A stretch of DNA of 64,000 bases. Source: Acanthosepion lycidas (lineage: Eukaryota; Mollusca; Cephalopoda; Sepiida; Sepiidae). The position numbers and the translations under genes were made by a program. The notes under the pieces are model-generated. The model was not told the DNA's origin, ran no database searches, and saw only the letters and a list, made by a program, of their open reading frames with translations. Location of the stretch: assembly GCA_963932145.1 (NCBI GenBank), contig OZ010577.1, positions 22,481,924 to 22,545,923 on the forward strand. Direction: 5' to 3'. Every line of letters begins with the position of its first letter. Positions within the stretch are counted from its first letter, which is position 1. Positions 43,698 through 56,577 of the stretch are shown in pieces.

Positions 43698-43843
43698 TGT
43701 TCCATGCTCAGTATCAGCTATGGCCACCAATGCTCAACCACACAAGTTGACATGTCTGTCTTCACAGGAGTCTGAGCTAAAACATCCCACAACTCTATAT
43801 CATGTGACCAACTTAGCCTATATAAGTTGTGACCCATGAAACA
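43698..43843 (-). repeat. Gypsy-1 3' LTR
   Basis: TGTT...AACA repeat, about 146 bases, paired with 48214-48364 in the same orientation. Confidence 0.82.
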
Positions 43844-46800
43844 TATTTCTCCTTTTGAAAAAAGGCCATTTTTTTTTTAGAAATGGGAATGAGCAAGAGA
43901 TAAGTGACCAAGACATTCACTAAACAGACTACCCTCTTTCCTTACAAGGTTTATTCTGTTCCTTCACTTAACTTTCTTTCTGTCCCTTAGTCTTGCTGGT
44001 GTTCTGACTTTTCAACATGGTTTCCTCACTGAATCATCCTGACAAAGTGCCTTTGGGGCCCTCTCATTGTCTGGGTTTATAGCTGGTGGGGGTGTTGAAT
44101 TTGCTGCTTTGGGCTATTTTTCTGAAGTAGTGTCTAGGTGATCACCTTTGATTGGATATAGCTGAATCCTGATGGATGGACTTGGGGGAGACTCTACTGT
44201 TTCCTTCAAGTCAATTCAGTTTCTTCAGCATAGGTCTCCATCGACATCAATGTAATATGACCTTGTATACAATTGCTTGGTTACTATTCCTCTTTTTTTT
44301 TTGATTCCTTAATTCTTACATGCAGTTTCAAGAGCACAAACACCACTGGAAGTAGAGGTGGCAAGAATCTGATCTTCTGATTGAAGTAGAATTTCTACCT
44401 TCATGAGTCAATACCTGTTTTATATTTCTGGGTATTTCAGGTTTTAGCAGGTCATTTGCGATTGGGAGAAGAGTTTTTGTCCCCTTTGACATAAGCTTCT
44501 GTGCTGGTGACAGAAAACCATTTTCAGAAGTGTTTCGGTGATCCAACACAGCTAAATATGGATCCACCTCTGTGGATTTGGCTTTCCAGAAAAGATTCTA
44601 TACCATCACTCATGCCAATTCCACATTGCCACTAGCTTTGCTGCTGTAAAGTCTAGTGAGCATGTGTGTAAAACATCACTTACTTGCAAAAGCATCAAAC
44701 TTCTGGCTCCAAAATTGGGGCTCATTATCTGATGTAATGAATATGCATACACTTGGGTAACCCCTCACAGTAATATGATTGACTGATGTCAGCCATAAAT
44801 ACAGACTGATGTGGAGGTACAGGACGACACCTATTAGCTACGCCTATAGTCTTCACCTATTGCCTACCACTACAATGAGGACCAGTCGATTACAGTTACC
44901 TGCTAGATTGTCCTACTCGGTTACAGTAGTCCAAATCCACTTTGTTACTTCGAACAAATATATCCTTTTTTGGGACATATCCTTATCTGTGAGAATTTGG
45001 TCTGGGATACCATATCTTGAAAAATGGTGCTTCAATTTGATGATCACTGTCCGTACTGTGAAGATGATTGAACTTGCAGAAATTGTTTAAATAATCCATT
45101 GTACAGAGATTGTCTCTGCCCTCAAATCGGAATATGTCTACTCCAACTTTTGCCCAAGGTCTCTCAGGAATTTCAGGAACCATTAGAGGACCTGCAGGTT
45201 TTGCCACTTCATATTTCCAACATGTTGAACATTTTCTGATGTATGCTCTGATGTCACTGTTCCTGTCGAGCCAATATAGACATTCCCATGCTCTTCAGCA
45301 ACACATTTCCACTCCTCAAAAGGAATATCACACAGGTACCCTGAAATATCAGCCCATCCTACAATCATTTCATGCCAAAGACTGAAATATGAATGCACTT
45401 CTGGGTTAAGATGCAATTTTTCATCTGGTCATCCTTCTAATATGACCCTCTGTAACCAATGCATGGATCGGTCATCATTGGTTGCCATTCTCAGCTAAGA
45501 TAGCCTTCTTTCTGTCACCAAGATGTAATCTCTATCCTAGATATCATCCTCCTTATTTGCACAGCTGACACTGTGGAGGTAAGCCCTTGAGAGTGTGTCT
45601 GCAATATACTTACTTTTCTCGGATTATATAACACTGCTGACATTGTATCTCTGCAGGCGCATCAACATATTCTGCAGCCACTTTGGGCATTTTGCCAAGT
45701 CTTTTTTAAACATGGCTTCAAGAGTGATTGCTCAGAACAGTAATGTGCTGGCCAAATGCGTATTGGTAATAACGTTCACATGCATAGACCACTGTCAGTA
45801 ATTCTTTCTTGATCTGTGCATACCGAGTTTCTGTGTTGGCAAAGGCTTGACTGTTATAGGTCAGGGGTCAGCCTTCTTGGAGCAGTGCAGCTCCTAAACA
45901 CTTGCATCACACTGGATGCACATAAGTTTTACTCATTATCTTTTTAACCTTCTCAAAAGCCCTCCCCATGTATCTGAGACCAAGTTCACATGATGCCTGT
46001 CTTCATAAGATGGTGAATTGGAGACATCACCTTGTAGATATATGGTAAGAATTTTGCAAGGTAGTTCACAAAACCTCCTAACTGTTGAACTCCCTTCACA
46101 TCTGTTGGACGAGGCATCTCCCTAATAGCCTTTATCTTCTCTGGATCAGGGTACAACCCTTCACTTGTTATTATATGTCCCGTGAAGAACATAGAACTTT
46201 GTCACAGGTTCACTCTATGAAGGTTTAGACATATTCCCCATTCCTGGAATCTCTGTAGCAGCCTTTTCAGCTTTCTGATATGATCAGGTGTGGCTTTAGC
46301 CATCGTTTTTCCTATCCCAAACAGCAGAATATCATTGGTCTTGTTTAACTGCCTTCTGAAAGATTTTGGGTGCTGGAGTAATTCCAAATGCTAGCACTTC
46401 CCCCCCTATACTGGCCAAATGGAGTGATGAATGTAGTCAAACAACAGCTTTCCTTGTTAAGCTTTAGATGTCAGAATCCATTGCTCAGATCTAGGGTGGA
46501 AAACACTTTACTGTCAGCAAGTTTGAGCAACAGATCTTCAAACACTGGTAACTGGAAATGTTCGCTTTTCAGAGCCTTGTTTAGAAGCCTTGGGTCTATA
46601 CAGACTTGTAGCATCCCATTTTTCTTCATCATCAGTGCTAACATTCTGACCCATGCTGTTGGCCCATGAATTGGCTCGATGACCTCTTTTTCCATAAGCC
46701 TCTCCAACTCCACTTTTAATCACCCCTTGATAGCTACTGGAACCTTCCATACTGCTACAATATGTGGGGTTATATTTGGATCCACTTCCAAATGTACCAC

Positions 46801-48213
46801 ACCAGGTTGCTTGCCTAGCATTTCCTCAAACATATCCTTGAATTCTTGGAGAACTGGATCCAATTTTTGTGTGGTCATTCTCTTTTCCTGTGAGACTCTA
46901 GCCAACATCTGCAACTCATCTTTGTTCACACTGACCAGGCCCATTTTTTGTATGGCTGTTGCACCTAGCAGTGGATGCAAGTCAGCCCTCACAATCATAA
47001 AATTCATAGCATACTTCTTTCCATTTTTGCAAGGGTTGTAAATTTTACACAGCACTCACCAAGTGGTTTTATTTCTGTCTCATTCCACATGATGAGAGTC
47101 TTGTCAGAGGGCTTCAGAATATGTTTGGGACTTAACAAGTTCACTGAAGCTCTGCTATCAAGCTGAAACAATTTTCGTCATTCACCACTATTTTAGCTCA
47201 AACTGTCACACGTGCCAGACTGCCAGCTTTCCCTTCACCCACAACCATATCCACAGGCTCAAAGTTCGACTGTCTACTGCTGCTATGCTCACTCAGTTTT
47301 TATGTGTACACTGTCTGAAGCCGTTGCTTTGTCAACTTGCATTTTGCCACAAAGTGTTTCTTTCTTCAGCAATTCAGACATGTTTTTCCATAAGTTGGAC
47401 ATTGTTCCTTCCCTGGTTCATTACAAGAAGTACGGAACTGGCATTCTTTTTTTTGAGTTTTGATTTTCTCCACAGACTCTTCCTCATCTTTGTAGCAACC
47501 TTGTGTACTTGTTTTGTTCTTAAAACTTAAGACTGATGAACAACATTCTCAATTAGTTTGCAGATGTCAATGCAACTCCAACTCTCTCATTGTTTGCAGA
47601 TCTGCTTGTGTTTGGAGGTTCTGCATACTGAAAACAATTTGGTCATGTAGTAACAACACCATGCAGTTGTCACAATAGTCACATGTTTTTATAAAGCAAT
47701 TATAAAAGCTTCTACACTCTAGGCCTCTTGTTTCCTTGTGTGAGACACAAAACGTTTGTATGTGCCATTAGTTTCACCAACTACATACTTTGTTGAACAC
47801 TTCAAGAATTTCTTTGATGTCCACTGTTCATCAGGTGTGGGAAAATGGAAGCTATTATAAATCTTTAATGCATCATCACCTAACATGTGGAGAAGTAACA
47901 CTGTTTGGTCATTGTGGGTCATGCAAATATGAGATAATGGTATAGTTTTCCCACTACTACTTGAACAGTTTCTAATTTTCAGCTAAATTGCCATTCAAAC
48001 ACAGGAACTGGGTTGGCCTTATGCCTTACTACTAGCCGTTGAACATGTAATTTGTTTGCAGCTGGGTCTTCTATCTTTTCCTAGACCGATGTTGGTATTT
48101 TTGTAAATATCATAAAAAGAACATGAAAATTAACACTTATCTCTTTCTCTTGTAGTGTTATGTTTTTCCTTTTGTTGTTCAGTCATGATTGACTTAGTGT
48201 ACGGCTGCTACCA

Positions 48214-48364
48214 TGTTCCATGCTCAGTATTAGTTATGGCCACCAACACTTGACCATATGGGTTGACATGTCCATCTTCACAGTAGTCTATGCCAATTCA
48301 ACTGCCTGCAACCCCCTACAGCCCATGACCAGCTTAGCCTACATAAGCAGTACCCCATGAAACA
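48214..48364 (-). repeat. Gypsy-1 5' LTR
   Basis: TGTT...AACA repeat, about 151 bases. It shares 'ccatgctcagta', 'tatggccacca', 'gttgacatgtc', 'tcttcacag', 'cttagcct' and 'ccatgaaaca' with the other LTR in the same order. Confidence 0.82.
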
Positions 48365-48365
48365 A

Positions 48366-48715
48366 CTATTGTAAATAATAAAAATAATTACTAATGTTTA
48401 TAAGCAGATTCAGAAATTAAAAAGCAGAAGTAATTATTGTCTTGTAGCTTTGAAAAACTGTAATGATGATTGCAAATAGCAATTAACAAGCAAAGAAATC
48501 AGATTTAATATAGTCACTGATTAGACTATTTTCTTTAACAATTATTAAAATACAGTAGAAAATACATGCTATATACATAATAACTTCTGCTAGTAACACT
48601 CAATTTATGATGCCTAACATGTTCTTTTTGTTTAGCTTGCAATACAATCTTCTTGTAAAAATTAATTGTAATAATTTTGTATTGTAAAATAATGATACAA
48701 AATAACAAGATCCCT
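48366..48715. other. AT-rich stretch, nothing recognised
   Basis: No feature seen. Confidence 0.45.
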
Positions 48716-48719
48716 ATAC

Positions 48720-49165
48720 TTTTAGTAAAATTTGTTTTAATTAGTGACCATTGATAATCCCTTTTTCATCATTTGAAATGCATTCCTATAGTAAAACACT
48801 GCTACAAAATAATAATTTTATATATAACAGCCGTATTCTTTTAGTAATGCTTGCATTCATTCCTGACCACTGACAATCCCTTTTTTCTTCATTTGAAATG
48901 CATTCCTATAGTAAAACACAGCTACAAAATAATAATTTTATATATAACAGCCGTATTCTTTTAGTAATGCTTGCATTCATTCCTGGCCACTGACAATCCC
49001 TTTTTTCCTCGTTTGTGAGGAAAAAAAAATTATCCCTTTTGTCTATCTTGCAATTCAATCTTCTAGTAAAAATTAATTGAAATAATTGTGTATTGTAAAA
49101 TAAGGATACAAAATAACAAGAGCCCTATACTTTTAGTAAAGCTTGTTATAATTACTGACCATTGA
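48720..49165 (-). repeat. Satellite A, 120-bp units, inverted block
   Basis: 'atgcattcctatagtaaaaca' (with changes) at about 48778 and 48898, exactly 120 bases apart, plus a third diverged unit to 49165. The internal words 'ccactgacaatccctttttt' and 'acagccgtattcttttagta' repeat with it. It is the reverse complement of 50.33-50.66 kb. Confidence 0.88.
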
Positions 49166-49292
49166 CAATCCCTTTTTTCCTTCATATGCATTATACAACA
49201 ACCAAAAAAAACCATGTGCTTTCTTAATTTTAGTGTTTACTTCCTAAAACTAAAAACGGATTTCATAATTAGACAAATGATTGATCCATGAT

Positions 49293-49437
49293 TGATCCAT
49301 GCTCAGTATCCCTATGGCCACTCAACCACACGAGTTGACATGTCTGTCTTCACAATAGTCAGTGCTAAATCAAACTGCCTGCAACCCCCTACATCATGTT
49401 ACTGGCTTAGCCTATGTAAGCCGTGCCCCATGAAATG
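49293..49437 (-). repeat. Solo LTR of the Gypsy-1 family
   Basis: Same ordered words as the Gypsy-1 LTRs ('ccatgctcagta', 'tatggccac', 'gttgacatgtctgtcttcac', 'ggcttagcctatgtaag', 'ccccatgaaa'), with no internal region attached. Consistent with LTR-LTR recombination. Confidence 0.78.
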
Positions 49438-50325
49438 GCTATTATAATTTTTAGCACTAACAATATATATAGAAAATTATGTGTTATTGAGATATCCCAT
49501 TTTCTACAGTGGTGGAAAAGACCAACACATCTATCAATGCAAACAATAACAACCATTTAATAGTGAAAATTGCACCACACAAAGTAATACTGAACAAATA
49601 GGCAAAAAGGATGACACCAAATACCAACCAAAAACACAAGTGCTAGTCTTAAAGAAAAAAAAAGAAAAAAAAGAAAAAAAGCCAAAAAAATATTTTAAAA
49701 TGTTTGTAATTGTTACTCAGCATATCTTATATAGAATAATATAGTGCCAACTCCCCTAAAAGTGAAAAGAAAGAAAATGCCTAAAAATATTTGCTGCTAA
49801 TGTTCCACTTTTTCTGTTCCTTATTTGATTTCATATAAAAGCACCGTCGATATAAACAGTAAAAGAAAGGAATTGGCATTTTTTTTTAAGAAAAGAGAGC
49901 TGAGCAATTTACTGTCAGGATTAGTTAAAAATTAATTAAGAATAATAAAATATCTATATAAAAAAGTAACATTTCTGCAGATTCAGCTTTGAGTCTTACA
50001 TCTGCTAAATTATCCACACATTTACAACAGAAAATAATACATAATGTTTGACTTGACTGAAAACTATAATGACTGCTGATTATTGTGATTCTAATATAGC
50101 TGTTTTATGTTGGACTACAAAAGTAAATTTTGTCATTTAGCATTCAAATTTCCAACTCAAATTCAAGTATTTTTTCATTTTATAAACAGTTCACTATATA
50201 TTTAAGACTTTTGGCAGTAGAGAAATTATGTGGTGAATAAACACTAAATTTTGCCAGCTTTTTCTGAAAATCTATATGCTGTTCATTGTAAATGAAGACA
50301 AACTTGATGATCAGTGATCAGGAAT
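49438..50325. other. AT-rich stretch with an A-rich tract at 49651-49690
   Basis: No coding pattern. The A-rich tract is interrupted by G or C every 4-8 bases. Confidence 0.45.
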
Positions 50326-50329
50326 TTAG

Positions 50330-50665
50330 ACAAGCAACTCTGAGAGAATAAAACAATTGTATGTATAATTATTATTTTGTACTAGTGTTTTACTATAGGA
50401 ATGCATTGCAAATGAGGCAAAAAGGTATTGTCAGTGGTCAGGAATGAATGCAAGCATTACTAAAAGAATACGGCTATTATATGTATAATTATTATTTTGT
50501 AGCTTTTTTTTACTATAGGAATACATTGCAGATGAATCAAAAATGGATTGTCAGTGGTCAGGAATGAATGCAAGCATTACTAAAAGAATAGGGCTATTAT
50601 ATGTAGAATTATTATTTTGTAGCAGTGTTTTACTAAAGGAATGCATTGCAAATGAGGGAAAAATT
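50330..50665 (+). repeat. Satellite A, 120-bp units, direct block
   Basis: 'tataggaatgcattgcaaatg' (with changes) at about 50395, 50515 and 50635, 120 bases apart, each followed by 'gtcagtggtcaggaatgaat'. Opposite orientation to 48.72-49.16 kb, about 1.2 kb away. Confidence 0.88.
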
Positions 50666-51895
50666 TTATTTTGTATTCCCAAATGCAATTTAAAATAATT
50701 ACTATTCTTTACTCATTTTTATTTGTAGAATATAAATTATAATTATTTACAAATGTGAATTATAAATAAGGTCAATTATTATTATTTTAAGCTATATTCC
50801 CACATGAATGTCATGGTGGATGATGGAAAAGAATGCAAGCAGGTCAATTTTATTCATCATATTAAAAAAACTCAGGGATGTGACTTTGTAATTAGCAGTT
50901 AATAAACCTGGAATTATCTGTCTTGTCAATCACCCTTTTTGTTGATTCATAATTCAAAACTTTTCAAAAGCTAGTGGCCTGATTAGATTGGAAATTTCTT
51001 TAAAAGCTGTGTATCATTTTAATGGGATTGTACAAAGATTGTGCTACAATGTGCTATTTTTGCTGTTTGAACTTTTTGCTGTACAAACATGCAGAGAAAC
51101 CAGTTTGTATTAATACAGATTATCAAATCATAAAGTGGAGACTATTTCAGACATGCAGTCAAGACTAAAGAAAGGAAAAAGCCCATTGTATATATTCATC
51201 TTTAAAAAATAGGTCGGTGAATTTTATGAAGAAGTCAAGATTGTAAACAACACCCTTCTCTTCTGATTGCACTGGGATAGCAAATTATCCTTCCTTGCCA
51301 CTCCAACTCCCACTACAGGAAATATTTCATCATTTGTTTACAATTCAATGTAAGACTCTTTGAATTTAACATCTACTTGGTTGCAAAGTTCTGAGGCAAT
51401 ATTTTTGAAACTGAATCAAACTCGTGTTCAATGTGGCATAAAAACTTTGCTTAATCAAATGGAAAAACTGTTTAAAAAAGCCGATGGTAAAAATACACAT
51501 TTGAGTATTCTGTTTATTTTCATTCAGTTGATGTGGATGGAGAAGTAACTAAAAAAAAAATTTGTTAATAAATGTTTGCCCCGAAAGTGTTGAATTTCAA
51601 ACAAGCAAACTAATATAGATTCTTAGTAAAAGTTTTGATTGTTACATTTGAAATTATTTTTGCACCATAAACATTTTAATTAAGGTCAGAAATCTTCTTT
51701 GACTCCCTTTTCAATCAATATGAATAGCAAACGAATAACCTTGTACATCTGAATCATAGTTTGTACGTCTATAAATCTATTTGCAAGAGAAATTAGTTCC
51801 TGCATATTTGCAAGTGTCATTTTAAAATATTTACTGTGCCAATAAATGACTATTTGATCTTCAATGTGAATCTCATTTCCAATTTGTATGCTTCT
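50666..51895. other. Unassigned AT-rich stretch
   Basis: A 62-codon frame at 51360-51548 has no recognisable domain and no flanking splice or regulatory context I would trust. Confidence 0.4.
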
Positions 51896-51898
51896 AAC

Positions 51899-52080
51899 TT
51901 AGTGATTCCTAAACCCGAGGGGTCACAATCTAAATGAGGGTTGTGGGATAGGTTAGAAAAAAATAATATTCATAAAAATTAAAAGTTCAAATATATCTAT
52001 ATTACAATTTTGTAGCTTTGTGGGTGATGAATTATTTTTCACCCCACAACCCCTTTCCCACAAATGAAAAATTACTAGCC
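51899..52080. mobile_element. Possible hAT-type MITE, degenerate
   Basis: The start 'agtgattcctaaacccgagg' resembles the CAGTGGTTCTCAAxCC terminus common in hAT elements. The inner words GGGTTGTGGG and CCCCACAACCC form an inverted pair about 100 bases apart. The right end is weak and no clean 8-base target duplication is visible. Confidence 0.35.
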
Positions 52081-52144
52081 TCTTGATTACTAGTTTCATG
52101 GAGGATATTCAGATGAGCTACATTTCTTATTTCCACCTGTCCAG

Positions 52145-52481
52145 ACATTCACATCTCGGACCTGATATGCCACATGCACAGAATTGACTCAGCTTCATTT
52201 CCTTCATATTCCATTAGTAAGGAAGATCTTCTAGCTTCTTCCCATGAACTGTTACATTGTGGAACAGATTCCCAAATAAATGTTTTCCCAGTCAATACAA
52301 TTTTAACCTCTTCAAGTCTAGGGTCAACAATTATCTGTACTGTGTATTATCATAATATGCACCTTTTATTCCTTCCTTGTATGTGGTTGCAACAAGCTTA
52401 TTTCATAACCCTCTAGCTAAAATGACTCTTGGGCCTTCTATTGGGTGAACAATAGTAAAAAAAAAAAAAAAAAAAAAAAAG
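52145..52481 (+). pseudogene. LINE 3' end (CR1/Jockey-type, different subfamily) with poly(A)
   Basis: A plus frame at about 52249-52350 reads TLWNRFPNKCFPSQYNFNL, FKSRVNNYLYCVLS, then stop. This is the xLWNSLPxxCFPxxYNLxxFKSxVNxYL terminus of CR1/Jockey-type LINEs. About 100 bases of 3' UTR follow, ending in a run of 29 A (52453-52481). A long clean poly(A) suggests a relatively recent insertion. Its tail does not match LINE-A. Confidence 0.7.
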
Positions 52482-53530
52482 AAATTGGTACATAAAGTAT
52501 CATTGGAACTTCAAAAAAAGGAAAACAGTTGTGAATGATAAAACAATGATAAATGTATAAAAACACTTAACATATTCCAGTCTGTACATGTCCAGTATAC
52601 TGGCAGGAAGTTATGCCTTACATTTTCTTTAATCAATAAAAGAAATATCAAGATTTACTAAATAAAAGTAATTAAATTAAATAAAATTCTATGAAATTTA
52701 TAGGATAAAAGTAAATGAAGAAACATTGAAATTATATTTCTGCATTGAATGTTGCCAGATGAAAAAACTGTATGTTCATGGACAGAAACAAAAAGAATTT
52801 GGGACATTTGAGGTCTGGAGTGAAAGTGAGTCTCAATACATATTCAAAGTATAGAGCCACTTTGAGAGTGCAACTATTCATCAGAGACAGTATTTTATCT
52901 TTTGAGCTGTAAGAGCTAAATCAGAGAAATGATCAGCTATAAGGATTTGAATATCTTCATTTTTAGAGGTGCTGCCATAAATTGTGGTATTAAATGATTG
53001 TGATAAGAAATATGTTCCAATTGAAAATGAAAAGCTCTCTTGTTTCACTAAATTATTATAAGGTAGCTTCTATATAAATATTTTTCATCTTACAGATGAA
53101 GGGTTACTGAAAAGTCCTTGGAACAAATCACTTCACTGAAACTGGAAAGTGTATTCCTTTATTTTGTAATGGAACAATTTTCAGGATCCATGTGCTAATT
53201 TGTTAATATGTCTAAGATCAGGGACAGAACCAAATCAATAAAAAAATGTAGAATTTTTAAATGTTAAACTCTATGCTATCTGTGAAAAAAATCCTGTAAA
53301 AAAACAAAACAAAAAAAACCCCGAAAATGTGTGCATGATGAAAACATTGGTTGACATGTTTACATCATACTCACCTGCTGATTTCCAAGGTGAAAGATTT
53401 TTTTAAAACCTAAGATGCAGTAGTGCAATCTTGGAGGTCTTCAAGGATCCAACTCTTGAAATTGTTGATTGGGGTCATCAGATAATTTTGGCTAAGTGAT
53501 AGATTTCATCCATAAGAACTGTGTTCAGTT
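52482..53530. other. Unassigned AT-rich stretch
   Basis: No coding pattern or repeat family recognised. Confidence 0.45.
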
Positions 53531-53532
53531 TA

Positions 53533-54672
53533 TAATTCATTCTCCTGTTAACTCTCCTCTCCAAGTTCACCACTGCCATAACCAGGTATTGAACTCACAA
53601 CTCTTTGGGTCCTGTCACTGGATCTAACTATGTGGATTTATCAACTGTACCAGGTGTCCTTGAGGACATCTGTGTATGAATTTCTGGGTATTATAAAACT
53701 AATATCTTCAGCAACCGTTTTTTACCAGTGCTCATATTGCAATTTTTGCTGTTATCATTGCATATTTTTTTTTTACTAGAGCTCATATTACAATTTTCAT
53801 TGTTATTATCACTTTTTTCTGGCACTCCTTATTACTGGTTCCCATATTGTATTCATTTCTATGCTGGTCAGTGAAGGATATTTTTGTGACTAAGCATATG
53901 TGCTGTTTCTTTAAGTTTTTGAATTTTTCAATGATGTCCTTTGTCTATAATTTCAACCTGCTCCCACAAAGGGCAGTGATCTCCCTTTTCTCTCGATATG
54001 TGGTCAGCCATGCCTGATTTTTCCATTCCCCCTTGTGTTACAACTTTCTGGTATTCTTGAAGCCTTACCTTAAGGGGGCAGACTGTCTCCCCATTATATT
54101 TCTTTCTGCAGCTGCATGGGATGGTGTAAACTTAAGGAATCAGCACATATGCTAGGCCACAAAAATCTCCTTCACCGACCAAGCATAGAAATGAATACAA
54201 TATGAGAACCAGTAATAAGGAATGCCAGAGAAAAGCGATAATAACAATGAAAATTGCAATATGAGCTCTGGTAAAAAATATGGAATAACAGCAAAAATTG
54301 CAATATGAGCACTGGCAAAAAGTGGTTGCTGATGACATTAGGTTTATAATATCCAAAAATTCATATACAGATGTCTTCAAGGACACATGGCATGGTGGAT
54401 AAAGGTGTTAGATCCAGTGACAGGACCCAAAGAGTGTGAGTTCAATACCTGGTTAAGGCGGTGGAGAACTTGGAGAGGGGAATTAACAGGAGATAACTGA
54501 CATCCATTAGACATGGCACGTGGAACTAAAACAGTCTACCCCAGTGAGTGAAATAAAGCGTTCAGTTTGGCATTCCAACCTGAAGAAGGTCGGAGCATAC
54601 AATGGCCGAAATATTGTGATAAATATGGCAACAAAGATGAGGACAATAGTCCAAATTATGTAAATAGTAGGA
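53533..54672 (-). mobile_element. PLE-2 copy 1: GIY-YIG fragment between inverted arms
   Basis: The left arm (about 53540-53920) and right arm (about 54130-54497) are inverted copies of each other, about 370 bases each. The spacer encodes on the minus strand IPCSCRKKYNGET, CPLKVRLQEYQKVV, MEKSGMADHISREKGDH and LWEQVEIID, a GIY-YIG-type nuclease (YxGETxRPLxxRLxEHxK). The protein's last codons (LKESAHML...SIEMNTIWEPVI) lie within the left arm, and the right arm carries a second copy of them. So the element is a 5'-truncated PLE with an inverted copy of its 3' end at the 5' side, a form known for PLEs. The right arm continues to 54672 with the CTGAAGA...GGCCGAAA motif (54580-54611). The left arm is truncated. 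The nuclease frame is interrupted. Confidence 0.8.
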
Positions 54673-54989
54673 ATCTACTAATCTTATAACTCTTAGAGAT
54701 TTTTATATATCAGTGACTTACTTTCTTTCACTTTCTTATTAAAAGATACATGATCTTCATGCATCAGAAGCAGTAACTATTTTTTTTTATTTTAGAAGCC
54801 AATGCAGTTCAAATCCTCAGCATAAAGAAAAAACAGAATGCATGCCAAGAGGAATTTGCAGACGTAAAATTAAAACCCACAGCTTATCCAATTGAATTCT
54901 CTACCAAACTTTAAATTTAAATATTACTCCCCATGTGAATACTCATGTATCTTTCATGGACGTATGGAATTTTTGTTGCTAAATTAAAA

Positions 54990-55090
54990 AAAAATTATTT
55001 GGATTCAAATTATTTACATGCCATGTTCCTCCATGACATGGGCGATTATGGCTCTCCTCAACTTCTTATTCTTTGCCAATTTTAAGCAAT
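54990..55090 (-). mobile_element. LINE-B 3' tail
   Basis: 'ccatgttcctccatgac', 'gattatggctctcctcaac' and 'ttcttattctttgcc' match the LINE-B terminal region in minus orientation. Confidence 0.55.
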
Positions 55091-55210
55091 TTTTATCTCA
55101 TTATTATTCCTCCAAGTTCCTGCCCTGCCATCCCACCAATAATGTTGCTATTTATTCCTGCAGAGTCCTTGTTGAATGTGGGGAGGGCCACAATCATATT
55201 CAGTGAGGTT

Positions 55211-56575
55211 GCTGCAGTTTCAGTGTTAGTATAATGTGAACACAAGTGATTCTAGCTAAAGTTTAAACTCTTTTTTTAGCTGTAAATTATAAAGCCACTC
55301 AAACATCCACCAATAATGTTTGTCTTCCATATTGCTTGGGCCATATTATCATTAAAAGAGTCTGTTGAACACATAAAACTTAATTATGTCACGATTTTAC
55401 AGCTTTCGAGATACAGACAAGATACAACCAGTTGTTGAAGAAGAAATGGCAATTGAAAATAACAAAAGAGCCAGTGGTATAAGAACTGTAGATTTTTTTT
55501 TTTTTTTATTTCCACTCTTGTGAAATTTTGTCAAAGTTTCTCCTGAAGTAAATATATATTCTATTTCTTGTTTACTTTTACTTTCTCTCAAACCAAAACA
55601 ATAACTTAGTGGAGACAGTCTCTGAAAAGCTAAGTGTCAGATTACTTCCACTTCATATATATAAGACATTATCATAATTCATATATTGTAGGTTATCAGG
55701 TTAAAAAATCTTGTATCTAACTACATGCCATTATTTTTCCTTGACTAACTGAATTCCACACATTGCCAAATATGGATATTTTTTTTTAATAATATAAGAG
55801 AAAAGGCATAAATAACTCACATCAGCAACATTGCTTTTGAATGCATTAAATTAATTTAAGACATGACAAGTTAAAAAATTTAAGATTTAAAATGTGAAGA
55901 CATGACAAGATAAGTTTAAAACAGGAGATATGACAAGTTTGAAACAAAAAAAAATATTTATATTATGAAATATTGCTTGAAACCTTGAGATTTGTTATTA
56001 ACATTAATTTGTTAAGTATACGGATGATGAACATTTTTTGCTGTTTTTATTATCATTACAATAAATGGGTTACAAAACGGTGAGGGTGCCAATCTTAATA
56101 CTTACAGTTTGACATCAAATTAGCATAAGAGAATAATTAAATTTCAGAGGCTGGTGGCATTTAACTTATCGGTAGGAATGTTAAAATACAACTTAGAATT
56201 CTATTGGTGTGTTTGCATTTTCACATTATTTAAAACTAGAAGTAGCTGCAAAAATTTCAGAATTTTCTTAGTTTGATTTTTTGACAAATCTTAATTCTAA
56301 AGTTAATGACTGAATAAGCAACTTGTGAATTCTACAACTATAAGATACCTGTGGAAACCACCCCCTATTGTATTGTTAAATATTTGAGTGTAAGACTTTT
56401 AAAAAAAATAGTGAAAGAAGTACAAATAAGAATGCAGATCATTATTTAAGGAAGTAATAGGGTACAAATGAAAAGATCTGAAATTTACAAGTTTTCCAGT
56501 TTACTGAAATAGATGCTAAATGCATGAGAGTGTTATTGTCACCACTATCTTCCTTTTTTTTTTTCTTTTTTTATT
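55211..56575. other. Unassigned AT-rich stretch
   Basis: Includes a poly(T) run at 55494-55507 and a T-rich run near 55780. No coding pattern. Confidence 0.45.
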
Positions 56576-56577
56576 TC

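Larger units (their letters stand above)
43698..48364 (-). mobile_element. Gypsy-1: old Ty3/Gypsy-type LTR retrotransposon, broken
   Basis: Fossil copy. Repeats of about 146-151 bases at 43698-43843 and 48214-48364 begin TGTTCCATGCTCAG and end CCATGAAACA. GCTAT/ACTAT lies just outside, a possible 5-base target duplication. On the minus strand, a TGG next to the 5' repeat could start a primer-binding site, and a purine run AAAAGGAGAAA precedes the 3' repeat. Parts in minus order: gag-like (about 47.9-47.7 kb), protease/linker (about 47.05-46.72 kb), reverse transcriptase (about 46.71-46.2 kb, e.g. VCIDPRLLNKALKSEHFQLP), RT-connection/RNase H (about 46.2-45.8 kb, AIREMPRPTDVKGVQQLGGF), integrase zinc-finger and core (about 45.4-45.0 kb), integrase C-terminal (about 44.57-44.33 kb). 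It is broken in many places, and the two LTRs differ at tens of positions, so it is old. Confidence 0.88.

Noticed and set aside
44779-47530. Several plus-strand frames of 60-120 codons
   Set aside because: Shadows of the minus-strand Gypsy-1 coding region.
51360-51548. Possible host exon of 62 codons
   Set aside because: No recognisable domain, no convincing splice sites and no supporting neighbours.
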